This document shows positions 1 through 9,448 of a stretch of 64,000 bases of DNA, piece after piece. Where the stretch lies: assembly GCF_964355755.1 (NCBI RefSeq), contig NC_092672.1:22812501-22876500 (forward strand). The letters run 5' to 3'. Under the pieces are notes generated by a model. It did no database searches, was not told where the DNA came from, and saw only the letters and a program-made list of their open reading frames with translations. This DNA is from Antedon mediterranea (Eukaryota > Echinodermata > Crinoidea > Comatulida > Antedonidae). Positions within the stretch are counted from its first letter, which is position 1. Every line of letters begins with the position of its first letter. The translations under genes were made by a program, and so were the position numbers.

Positions 1-2
1 AC

Positions 3-194
3 ACAGACTATACAATCTCATGGCGCATCTTGACATCTACTAAAGCATATAGTAGCGCAAACAAAAAATGCAATCTCTGCCTCAAAGAGAAATTATTTAT
101 CATCCGCCACCCTGAATTATCGACATTAAACAAACGTAACGAACTTGTGTCCGCCTGCCGGCACAGAAAGAAAGCATTGTTACATAACAGCTGA
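3..194 (+). pseudogene. Penelope-like element, C-terminal end of the RT/endonuclease ORF (partial)
   Basis: An open frame enters from the left edge and ends at TGA 192-194, giving about 63 residues. It contains CNLCLKEKLFII, then LNKRNELVSACRH and RKKALL. The C-x2-C plus C-R-H arrangement and the LNKR-EL run are characteristic of the C-terminus of the GIY-YIG endonuclease domain of Penelope-like retroelements, where these residues form a zinc-binding tail. No frame break is visible in this piece, but the reverse transcriptase and most of the endonuclease lie outside the window, so integrity cannot be judged. The hammerhead ribozyme 85 bp downstream supports the family assignment. Whether the element lies upstream of, or in an intron of, the ankyrin-Roco gene is unknown. 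Family recognition is from motif memory, not a search. Confidence 0.8.
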
Positions 195-279
195 CATTCC
201 AAAACATATCACCTGTAAATGCTAATTCTACAAGTAAATGTGCTTATAAGCAGCGTTGTAATTGATTCTTCTCATTATA

Positions 280-328
280 GTCTCCTGATGAGTGAGTTGC
301 ACGACTCATGAAACAAGCCTGTAGAGAC
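280..328 (+). ncRNA. Hammerhead self-cleaving ribozyme (Penelope-associated)
   Basis: All hammerhead elements can be laid out. Stem I is GTCTC (280-284) with GAGAC (324-328). The core CTGATGA is at 285-291. Stem II is GTGAGT (292-297) with ACTCAT (304-309), closed by a 6-nt loop and containing one G-U pair. GAAA is at 310-313. Stem III is ACA (313-315) with TGT (320-322) around a four-base loop. The cleavage-site nucleotide is A323, predicting scission between 323 and 324. Every universally conserved core position is present. Hammerheads are known in Penelope-like elements, where they sit in the terminal repeats next to the ORF, so the position just after the endonuclease stop codon fits. The short stem III resembles retroelement hammerheads that may work best as dimers. 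Confidence 0.82.
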
Positions 329-344
329 CAAACTGTAGTTTTTA

Positions 345-1564
345 CTTCTTTTCCAGACTTAACGTATAAAAAAAAAATATATATATAATAAGAATAATAA
401 CGGGATTAAACCTCATTCTATCCTGGAGGAAGTACAATCATGTAATAAAAGGTATCGGAGACCACAATAATAGACCAAGTCATTGTCATTATTAGGTAAC
501 ACTGTTGCATAATAGTTTTGAATGTCAACGACATAACTTATACAATACACGTCTGTTCCCAGTGTAGATAATAAAACAATATATATTTCTGGAGATTTAT
601 TATCAATACCACTAGAAACTTTGACATGTTTTAGGTACTGAATGCATTGACAATAAAAGCATCAGAAGTTTATCATGATAAAATCATACTACAACACTGT
701 ATTTACAATACACAAGGGTGTTTTCAGGAAAGCTGGACATATTGTACAATAGTAATGAAACTATGTATTGGCATTTAAAACTATGCAAAAGATTGTTGTC
801 AAATTGTAGAAACAAACAAATAGATGATAGAATGAAGATCCATTATGAGTGCAATCGTGTCAGGATAATGATGTGTCATTGTTTTATATCATTATACTGG
901 CACCTGGAGGTGAAGATCCATTTAATGGAATCTATCACTTTTATTTTATTTTAAAAGACAGAAACATTTCGTTAAAAAGCATAAAGAGGAAAACGAATCA
1001 TGTAAAGTACCTTTTATCAGTTGAGAAACAAAATACAATTATTAAAATTAGAGTATTCCTTAAAATAAACGCCACCATTCCCTCAAATAGAACACCATGT
1101 GGAATAAACGCCCCGTCACGTCAACACATTTCATTAACTACCATAATCTACAATTTACCAAGCATTTTGACATAATTTTATCACTTTTTGATATTAATTG
1201 TGCAGTATTTTTTTACATCTAGGTGGTATTTATTTGATTATACATGTTACCATATTATACCCCAAATAAAGATGCCTCCTTTCCCCCTAAAAACCATTTT
1301 GAACAATAAATGCCTGGGGCGTTTAATCGGATACATATGGCAAGTTACTTCTAGCATTCTGAAAAGAACTGTTGAGCTTAACGTTTCTATCAAAATGTCC
1401 TCGGGGACAGCAATAACTAGTACTTGAAATTAAAACAATTTAAAGTATCAGTTATTGCATAACATTACTGTCTAAGGATAAGTTGTGTAGATATGTTTTT
1501 TGTTTGAAACATTAGTAAGAGTATTTCTGTTCATCTTTTAACCACATTTTCTATTACAATGAAT
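345..1564. other. Non-coding stretch after the Penelope relic
   Basis: The Penelope relic probably ends near the poly-A/TA tract at 369-390. Beyond it I see AT-rich sequence with no credible exon, RNA gene or terminal-repeat element. Short open frames at 718-1175 have no recognisable composition or motif and no splice-site context. Confidence 0.5.
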
Positions 1565-2163
1565 GTAAATATGTATATTTCGAACAATTTGATACCAAAT
1601 TTAAGTTTGTACGACCTGTACTTACAGAGATATAAAGATGCCCTGGTATGTGGGTCAAAGGTCAGAAATGGCATTTCTTATCATTTTTGACTAAAATGCC
1701 CCATTAGATGGAATATAAATGCATGCCTTCTGAACATTTGAGACCAAAATTGACTTGCTGCGACCAGTGGTTGCCGAGATAAAAGTACCTTTTTTTATTT
1801 GTTCAAATAACCCTTGACCTTGATCCTTTGACCTTTTGTAACATTTTTCAAAATGTGTAACAAATAACAAAACATATATTTCGAACAATTTAAAACCAAA
1901 TTCAAGTGTCTACGACCAGTAGTTACGGAGATATATACATGCCCTGGGTTGTGGGTCAAAGGTCATAAATGGCATTTCCGGTCATTTTTTACTAAAATGT
2001 CCCATTAGACTGAATATAAATGTATACCTTCTGATTAATTTAAGACCAAAATTACCTCGTTGTGACCAGTGGTTGTTGAGATTTAAGGACATATTTATGT
2101 TTGGTCTTATGACCTTTCACCTTGACCTTTTGACCTTTCGCCACATTTTCAAAATGTGTAACC
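1565..2163. repeat. Two-copy direct tandem repeat, unit about 300 bp
   Basis: Copy 1 (about 1565-1862) and copy 2 (about 1866-2163) align at an offset of about 301 bp. Shared landmarks include TTTCGAACAATTT (1579/1880), GTGGGTCAAAGGTCA, CCTTCTGA, GACCAGTGGTTG and CAAAATGTGTAA. The copies differ by many substitutions, so the duplication is old or two related repeats inserted in tandem. The TTGACCT-rich tail (1812-1835 and 2110-2138) is part of the unit. No coding potential is seen. Confidence 0.75.
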
Positions 2164-2812
2164 AAGCCAAATATGATTGTTTGACCACCCTAAACCAATT
2201 TCTGATGTCAAATTCTCTGGACCTCAAAGTGCATACGAAAGTTGATCTAGCTACTAGAGTATAAAATAATAGATTTTGCATTACATACAAAATAATATTC
2301 CATGTGCAAAGCTTCCAATTGAAATGAAAGTACCAAAGCAATCGATAAAATAGGATATGCTACACTCACAATAACTTGTACTAGCTAATGCCACCATCAC
2401 ACCATACGGCAATGAACTATTTCTTTGCTCTATGATCGCACAAAGGATAATTTAAATATATTGAAGTTTTAAACATGCCCCTGAAAGTAAAAGTTTATAC
2501 ACCAAACCAATCCAGTAATTTAATATTTAAACAATATTAAATTTAAAAAAAGTTAAATAATTTAAATACCAGGCAACAACATTTTTATGTAAAAACTGGA
2601 ATAATAATAAAAATGTATACAAAAGTAGAAATAAAATTTTAAAAAGCTAATTTGATAGTATTTGTGTGCATTGCGTATATGATCACACACACAGCAAATA
2701 CAAGTTACAAATTGAATTTGAAAATTGACACTTAATGGATGTTTAATTATATAAAATATTAATTAACCAATAAATATGTAAAAGATGTAACTTGTATGAT
2801 TTTATATTTTAG

Positions 2813-2911
2813 GATGGACGCTCAGCTTTGCATTTGGCAGCTAGGACAGGTCACTCAGCCTGCTGTAACCTGCTGGTTGATGCAGGGTCAGACATCAATA
2901 TCCAAGCCAGA
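2813..2911 (+). CDS. Ankyrin-repeat exon A (33 codons)
   Basis: This is a 99-bp phase-0 exon preceded by a TTTTATATTTTAG acceptor and followed by a GTAAGT donor. It encodes one complete ankyrin repeat, beginning DGRSALHLAARTGH, continuing CCNLLVDAGSDINI and ending QAR. The helix-turn-helix signature (ALHLAA, G-H, LL--AG-D-N) fits the canonical 33-residue ankyrin consensus closely. The exon boundary coincides with the repeat boundary, the usual design that allows exon duplication. Flanking intron sequence from about 2340 to 4255 is paralogous to that around the exon at 18142. It is the first recognisable exon in the window; earlier exons, if any, lie to the left. Confidence 0.9.
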
Positions 2912-3394
2912 GTAAGTTATACATTCTTTCATAGTCATATTTTTTTATATTTTGTATTTTAAATATAATGATCTTTTGAGTAATAATATCTGCATGTTAT
3001 AATGCTATTTAATGTTTTTATTTAACTGTATTGATGCTAGAATTGGCATTATTTGGAGTTTTTCAATATATTTTTTTCTCTGATATTTAGTTATAAAAAT
3101 TGCTATGACACTATACATTTTGTCATGTTTAAACATTTCCATTTAACTCTTTATAAAACAATGAAAACTACAGCAACATACTATTGAAATATAATCCTTA
3201 TTCCAAAGTGTAGATATACAGTAATTAAATCGGAATTATGTACACTTCTATTACACAAAACTTCAATTTTTTTTAGTTCATTTTCACAAAACTGTTTAAT
3301 AACTTTTGAAACACTATGATTTTACCTATATATCACATAGAGGTACAAATGATCAAAGATGCTAGTTGATAGACATATAGACTGTATTCATTTA

Positions 3395-3954
3395 TTACCT
3401 CCGCCAAGGAGGTTATGTTTTCACCCCTGTATGTTTGTGTGTGTCTGTGAACAGCCTGGAGGCCACAGTTTTTATCCGATTCTAACCAAATTTGGACACA
3501 ATGCTCTATGCCCAAAAAGCTCGGAGGAGTTTGAATTTGAGAGGGAAAGGTCATAGGTCAAGGTCACAACTAACAAAAAACTATTTTACTGCCTAGAGAC
3601 CACAGTTTTGATCCGATTCTCACCAAACTTAGCCACAATGATCAATGACACATCATATAATTGTGGTTCAATTTTGAAGGGTCAGGGTCAAAGATCAAGG
3701 TCCACAAAAAAAAAAAAATAAATAAATAAAAAAATAAAAAAAAAAAAAAAACCTCAGTGGGGCTTGAACCAGCGATCTCAACTGTGAGAGGCTGGATACA
3801 TAACCATTACACCACACTGTCATTCACAACTTTGTAGTGTGCAGTTAACATATTAACTAATAAAAAAAAATGTTTAAAAAAAAATATTCAGGGGGAATTT
3901 TATGTAGGGGAATTTTACAGTAGGCGGAGGTTTGTACTCTCGGAGTACCTTTAG
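3395..3954. mobile_element. Interspersed repeat with CTCCGCC inverted ends and a tRNA-like module
   Basis: The element opens with ACCTCCGCCAAGGAGGT and closes with GGCGGAGGTTTGTACTCTCGGAG, so the ends carry an inverted ACCTCCGCC. Two internal segments (about 3452-3560 and 3592-3700) repeat a motif with CCACAGTTTT-ATCCGATTCT-ACCAAA. After an A-rich tract (3709-3751), 3757-3822 reads on the minus strand as a degenerate tRNA with box A (TGGTGTAATGG) and box B (GGTTCAAGCC). The undisturbed paralogue at about 18769 reads straight through, giving the empty site. It closely resembles a repeat widespread in marine invertebrates, recalled and not searched. Transposition mechanism unassigned. Confidence 0.75.
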
Positions 3955-4403
3955 TTTTATAATTATTATCATACTCATTTGCCATACTCTTTATTCCTTT
4001 CAACAACATCACCACCAATCCCAAGAATGATGATGCAGAATTTGGTTGAGAGCTAAAGTGATCTTTTAATACACACCACGATTATAGTTCTTTGTTATTA
4101 GGTTGTAATTATTTTTTCCATATACAATATAAGATACAGATAGTATATCTGCCACATTCATTCTTTCTTTACCGTACCTAGTTTTTAACAAATCACCTTA
4201 CATAATAATTACAGTATCAAACCACTATTACAATGTCATACAAAATGTAACAAGAAATATTTCTTACAAAAAACGCTGCGTAACTTTTTGACTGGACAGT
4301 CTTCATTAATCTAATATAATAGGTCGGCCAATCAAAACGCAAGTGAACAATTGGGATTGATAGTATAGACAGAGCTTAAGGATTATATTTAAAAAATGTT
4401 TTC

Positions 4404-4628
4404 TTACATTTTGAAAAAAAGTATTTATTTGTTTATAAGCCCAATTTTCCAGTCTTAATTTTACATTTTGAAAAAAAAGTATTTTATTTGTTGATAAGCC
4501 CAATTGTGCAGTCTTATTTTACATTTTGAACGAAAGTATTTATTTGTTGATAAGCCCAATTTTGCAGTCTTATTTTACATTTTAAACGAAACTATTTATT
4601 TGTTGATAAGCCGAATTTCCAGTTTAAT
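4404..4628. repeat. Four-copy minisatellite, unit about 57 bp
   Basis: The unit contains ACATTTTGAA, AAGTATTTATTTGTT, GATAAGCCCAATTT and CAGTCTTA. Copies start near 4404, 4462, 4520 and 4576, with the last the most diverged. A further piece with the same unit and the same 3' flank (CCACAGTGC, then CATTTTACATGATATTGACC) recurs at 5215-5370, and a single degenerate unit lies at 5490-5540. The array lies wholly in DNA missing from the paralogous intron copy. Confidence 0.8.
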
Positions 4629-5017
4629 AATAATGACCTTCCACAGTGCTTATACCATATACATTTTACATGATATTGACCGTGGGTTCTTTACGCCTCT
4701 GATGCATTTGTTTTTATTGTAGCTTTTTAATAAATTATTATAATTATGTTTAGGCCTAATCACACCCAATTTAATGAAACGGTCAGATTCCGATTTCAAT
4801 TGAACAAAAGTAGTACTGTATTTATTATTCATTGATAAGCCAAGGGTCCCATGGCGTTAGCCGATATCTTGAGCATTTGACTCATGTGTCAACCTGTAAC
4901 ACAAATCATTCTTCAAAATCTAAAGAAAGAACCTCACACGTCTTTTTTGTGAGTGATACACTATGGATATGCCCACGGAAATAATATGTGGACATTGCAA
5001 ACAATCATAGGCCTACA

Positions 5018-5055
5018 GCAGGGAAGAGTTAAATTACAATTTAACTCTTCCCTGC
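5018..5055. repeat. Perfect 18-bp-arm hairpin
   Basis: The left arm GCAGGGAAGAGTTAAATT (5018-5035) is followed by a 2-nt spacer and its exact reverse complement (5038-5055). With a 2-nt spacer it would extrude as a cruciform or, if transcribed, fold into a hairpin without a workable loop. No neighbouring transposon ends explain it. Confidence 0.85.
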
Positions 5056-5214
5056 CTACAGTAACAAACATAACATGGCTAATAAGCATAAAATTCAGAC
5101 TTGTTTGTTTTCTAGTGGATTTTTATTTACTTTAGCATGTAGAATAAAACTAGTAACAGTGGCTATATTAATAATTATACTGATTATCCTTGATGTTAAT
5201 CGCGTCTAATAATA

Positions 5215-5370
5215 AAATGTTTTGTTGTTGATAAGCCCAATTTTTTAGCCTTGATTTTACATTTTGAACAAAAGTATTTATTTGTTGATAAGCCCAATTT
5301 TGCAGTCTTAATAATGACCCTTCCACAGTGCATTTTACATGATATTGACCGAGGGTTTTTACGCCTCTAT
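5215..5370. repeat. Displaced copy of the 57-bp unit and its flank
   Basis: Two units of the GATAAGCCCAATTT repeat lie here, followed by AATGACC-TTCCACAGTGC and CATTTTACATGATATTGACC, the same order as at 4560-4690. This marks a local duplication of about 150 bp with an offset near 700 bp. Confidence 0.7.
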
Positions 5371-5715
5371 AGCCACTGATCAATACCATAATTAATGTAC
5401 TTTTTTAAATGAATATTGAAATGTTTCAACATACCCAATTAAAAAAAACGGTCCGTTTTCGCATTCAATCTTTTAGAGAGGTTGGAGTTTCATTTTGAAC
5501 GAAAGTATTTATTTGATTGATAAGCCAAATTTCTAGTCCTAATGATTTGAGATTCAACGGGTTTTGCTTTCAATTGTATAATAACATAATTATATATTAT
5601 ATATAAACAAATCAGGCACAGAACATTAATTCTAAACCGCCCGGTGATATACTGAAATTTAATTAATTAATTTGTAACGATAAAGATGAGGAAATCTGTG
5701 AGAATGAGAAAAAGT

Positions 5716-5787
5716 CGCCCCAACCGAGACTCGAACTCGGACCGCCTGCTTGATATGCAGATGTCCTAACCATTAGACCACTGGGGC
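5716..5787 (-). tRNA. tRNA-like gene, anticodon ATC (nominally Asp), possibly a pseudogene or SINE head
   Basis: Read on the minus strand, 72 nt fold into a full cloverleaf. The acceptor stem is GCCCCAG with TTGGGGC (one G-U pair). The D arm is GTCT/GGAC with GG in the loop. The anticodon stem is TCTGC/GCAGG around ATATCAA, the variable loop has 4 nt, and the T arm is CCGAG/CTCGG with loop TTCGAGT. Box A and box B promoter motifs are intact, and a TTTTT Pol III terminator follows 2 nt after the discriminator base. Anticodon positions 34-36 are ATC, which would read GAU. Animals normally use GTC for aspartate, so the identity is suspect. No CCA is encoded, as expected in eukaryotes. Confidence 0.55.
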
Positions 5788-6189
5788 TTTCATGGTATTG
5801 TTCGAACTCGATTGGATAGCGACTCTTTAACATTCTCGGCGTGGTACGGCGGAACAGCACTAGTCCTCAGTTGTACGCACGCGCACCAGAGATCAAATTG
5901 ATACGCCCTCATCTTACAGTATTTTTATTCATGAGGCGGGATATATATATAAATATAATATTAAGTATAATTATGAATTCACCAACACTTTCAGGCCCAA
6001 TAACAATGATCCCGGGCCCGAGTTTTTGTAGACCGGACTTCCATGCAGAGCCACATGTTAAGGAATATGAATCTCTTTATGATTTTAATATGGTTCGAAA
6101 TGATATTACACAACAACGATTAGACAGCAACTGTGCAAGAGTCCAACTAATAAAATCGGAATGATCAATTAATTGAACATTTACAGCAT

Positions 6190-6537
6190 AAGGCCCATAC
6201 ACTAGGACGATAACGATCGACGATAAATAGACAAATGTGCATTTTTAATACATAAACCAAAAGAAATATAAACAATTCCTTTGATGAAAATTATATTTTC
6301 ACACGTCCAATCAAATGACGTCATGATTAGTAAGACCAATAATATCGTGACAATACAGCGATTTTATTGTTTTTATTTGATTGGAATTTGAAAAACATTA
6401 TTTTTATCAAAGAAAGCATAAATGATTATCCTATAGGTCTAGAACGAAAACCTTTCTAATTTCTTTTGGTTTATGTAAAAAAAATGAATGCTATATATTT
6501 ATCGTCCGTCGTTATCATCATAGTGTAATTGGGCCTT
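6190..6537. mobile_element. Foldback MITE of about 348 bp with long terminal inverted repeats
   Basis: The left end AAGGCCCATACACTAGGACG-ATAACGATCGACGATAAATA pairs with the right end TATTTATCGTCCGTCGTTAT-CATCATAGTGTAATTGGGCCTT. Complementarity continues inward through AAACCAAAAGAAAT (6255 side) with ATTTCTTTTGGTTT (6460 side) and CCAATCAAAT with ATTTGATTGG, so nearly the whole element is a giant imperfect hairpin. No ORF is present. I could not settle the target duplication, so the superfamily is left open. Confidence 0.8.
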
Positions 6538-7332
6538 TATACAAAAAAAAATAAATTGATTACGAAATTACATGTCATTTTCACCTATCACCAAAAAACT
6601 AACCTTTTCAACACTAATTAATTGTTACGAAGCCAATTTATATTATATATTTCATTAAAACTGAACTTTACGGTAAATGAAGAGTAAGTATCAGTTAATA
6701 TGAATAATATAACTAGTAGGTCTATGAAGTTGCGTCCAGACACAGAACTGTGACATTACTATCATAAATGTTGAAACCACTTATAAAACCTTTTTTTAAA
6801 GAAAATATAATTGTGTTAGGAGAAGGCTAATAAACAAATAGATAATGTACAAACCTTTTCCTGGATTAATTAATGGAGCAGGCGTTCCTAATAATCTGCT
6901 GCTGCTACCTAGACTGATTGTTCACCTTCTGACGATAATTGATTGGACCCCCCCCCCCACCCCCCACGGCATCTGATAACCAAAACAAAAAAATTTACCA
7001 GGACTGTTTCAATGATTTAATATCTGACGGCGTATTATTATAACATTGGTTATGATTATTTGACAGTGATTTATTATAATACCGGCCTGGTTGACAGCAA
7101 AAACGAAGTTATTATTTATTGAACAAGATTTTACAGATTTCCGTCTACATCTCAATAATAGAGAGTTTACGAAACACGACGGGAGCTTAGACAACGAGCG
7201 ATTGACAGTGATAGCCACGCCCACTGGCGACACTGCGCCTGCGTAAGTAATTTCACCAGTTGTCGTCTAGTAGCAGACAACTGCAAAATTGCTGTTTTGC
7301 AGTTCACAGTGCACGAAAAAAAAATACAAACA

Positions 7333-8518
7333 ATGACTTCTCAATTAGCTGCCCAAAGTATGTATATTTGGTTATGTTTATATTTAAAATGATCATCAAT
7401 TAAATAATGGGATCCTAAATAATGTTTGCATCGATTTCTGATTTATGACCTAATTTAATAATAGATAAAGTTATCACTTAAAATAAAGTGCCATTTGCTG
7501 CCTAAAAAAGTAGGCTAGAAAGAATAGGCCGCAGGTTGGCGCACCTAGGCTAGGCCTAATAGCTATTACTATCTAAGCTTAGGCTACTACTAGGCCTAAC
7601 TAAACTACGGCCTATTCTATGCCTAGTCCTCCTACATATACTAAGTCACTAACTAGGCCTAGCTAGGCTGGGAAGGCCCTCTATTTTTTTACCTCCTATT
7701 CATATTGCCACGCTGTGTAGGTAGGCCAGGCCTATAATAGGCCTAGGGCCTAGGCCTAGCTAGGCTAGACCTAGGCCTAATTGTTTTTTTTTAAATATAG
7801 GTAGGCCTAGGCTAGGCCTATATATTTTTGTGGCAATCCAAGTTGAATGTTTAGCCTGGCTAGCATTAGACTAGGCCTAGCCTCTAATGGTAGGCCACCT
7901 ACCTAGGTTGCCTACTACTGGCCCTAGCCTAGGCTAGGCCTAGTTAGTAGTATAGTACTAGCTATATGCTAGTAGGCTCGAGCAAGACACACAAATTTAG
8001 CTTTTGGCGCAACCCATCCTACTTCTAGAGACTAGCTAGGTCATACCAGTCATTTTTCATCCAGACCTGTCTACATTGGTTTACCTAGATTTGGTTTGAG
8101 GCCTAGCCTATAATATACTGAGCTATAACAACATCAATGACAGAATACTTTTATTCTGTAGTGTTATTGATTGATATTATACATACATTTTTTATCCTAT
8201 TTTAGCAAAAAAAATATCTCCAACTAAGAAGTGGTCTCCAGAAAAAGATGACCAGTTAGTGAAGGAAATGATACATTGGATCCTTTCCAGTACAGAGAAA
8301 GAAGGCAGCAACATGGAAAAGTATGGAAAGACATTGCAGGCAATCTTTCACCATCTTTCGACTTTAACTTAGATGGAAGAAATGTAAGGGATAGATGGAA
8401 TCTATTAAAGGACAAGTTGAGGGCAAAATTGAATAATGAGATAAGAGGGTCTGGTATCGCTCCATCAGCATTATCAGAAACAGAAGCTGCAATAGAAGAT
8501 TTGCTAAGTCAGGAGTAA
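7333..8518 (+). pseudogene. Harbinger Myb/SANT-like DNA-binding gene, two exons, one frameshift
   Basis: Exon 1 (7333-7357) starts at ATG, encodes MTSQLAAQ and ends at a GTATGT donor. Exon 2 starts at 8206 after a TTTTTATCCTATTTTAG acceptor and continues in frame with TKKISPTKKWSPEKDDQLVKE. Around 8262-8270 the reading must move by one base to continue as DPFQYRERRQQHGKVWKDIA, then NVRDRWNLLKDKLRAK, SGI and LSQE, ending at TAA 8516-8518. The W-P-E-D, V-WK-IA and VRDR pattern matches Harbinger Myb-like proteins, which import the transposase into the nucleus and bind the element ends. Neither frame alone spans the domain: the original frame runs out of homology and the second has a TGA at 8249. 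A single-base deletion or a sequencing error would explain this. Confidence 0.8.
7500..7990. repeat. Degenerate TAGGCC/CTAGGC-rich tract
   Basis: Dozens of overlapping TAGGCC, GGCCTA and CTAGGC words fill this stretch, forming many short self-complementary palindromes (CTAGGCCTAG and variants). It is in the intron of the Harbinger Myb-like gene. A weaker echo occurs at 10385-10460 in the same element. Isolated AGGCCTA words also occur elsewhere in the window. Confidence 0.75.
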
Positions 8519-8985
8519 AATGCCTTAAACATAAGATCAGAGAGTGGTGATGCAGCCACAGCACGAGCTGCAGGTGAAGAGGTCGTGAGGTGGTTTCCCG
8601 AATGATCGTAAAATCAAAACGGTACTGGGTATGACCAACTAGCGTTATTGTCACCGACTAGTCATCCATTCATATAAGTACTGATGTAGTAGCCTACCTG
8701 TACGGTGACCATATAATGTGACCCGAGGCATGACTAACTACGACTTTTAGTTGATAGAAGATTGAAAAAATTGTTAATAAGAGTTGTACTGTATGTGGAT
8801 GTTTAATGAAATTATGTCAATAATGTTTACACACTAGGCATATAAATAGGGATAAGAAATTGTATTTTTAGGTTTCTTCTATAGCCCTCTCTGTTTTTGA
8901 TAAAGGTGGTCTCCCATCTAACTTAAAACCATTAAAAGATTACTTGCTGAGTCCTTTAAAGTGTATATACTGTATAAGGTAATTA

Positions 8986-9273
8986 ATAATTGTGCAATAT
9001 TAAAAACAATGCAATATCAACAACTTTTAAAGTAAACATGCTTATGTATTCTGTAGTAACATTAATATATTTTAATGTTCAATATAAAGTTTAAACAGTT
9101 GAGTTCATAATATATTTTAACAAATTGAATACACTGTATTACACACGGTACAATATTAATTGTGCAATATTAAAAACAATGCAATATCAACAACTTTTAA
9201 AGTAAATATGCTTATGTATTCTGTAGTAACATTAATATATTTTAACGTTCAATATAAAGTTTAAACAGTTGAG
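8986..9273. repeat. Two-copy direct repeat, about 117 bp at a 170-bp offset
   Basis: AATTGTGCAATATTAAAAAC and the following run through GTTTAAACAGTTGAGTT occur at about 8989-9105 and 9159-9274 with only a few substitutions. It lies in the non-coding gap between the two convergent Harbinger genes and is likely a local duplication inside the transposon. Confidence 0.85.
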
Positions 9274-9448
9274 TTTATTTACAGTACTACTATAAATAAA
9301 ATTGCCCTGAGACTTTACAGTATACCTAACTTACGTGTATCAATCTGATTGTATAAATATGATCCAATGTATTACTGTATTAAAATTATTAACTTTTAAA
9401 AAGGTGTAAAATGATTTATTTTATAATTACTTGTATTGCCTGTATAAT

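Larger units (their letters stand above)
2340..4255. repeat. Paralogous intron block R, copy 1, 5' part
   Basis: Sequence on both sides of exon A matches sequence around exon B. For example, AAACATGCCCCTGAAAGTA is at 2472 and 17774, GATCAAAGATGCTAGTTGAT at 3351 and 18726, and the CTTACATAATAATTACAGTA stretch at 4196 and 19140. The match breaks at about 4255 and resumes at about 11180. Some 6.9 kb carrying the tRNA-like gene, a MITE and the Harbinger element is therefore extra in this copy. The insert at 3395-3954 is also absent from the other copy. Confidence 0.82.

Noticed and set aside
2108-2140. Nuclear-receptor response element (repeated TGACCT half-sites).
   Set aside because: The words are part of a diverged tandem repeat unit. 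Short half-sites in low-complexity repeats are not evidence of regulation.
3757-3822. Independent tRNA gene on the minus strand.
   Set aside because: T-stem and acceptor pairing are poor, and the segment is within the CTCCGCC interspersed repeat. It is a tRNA-derived module, not a gene.
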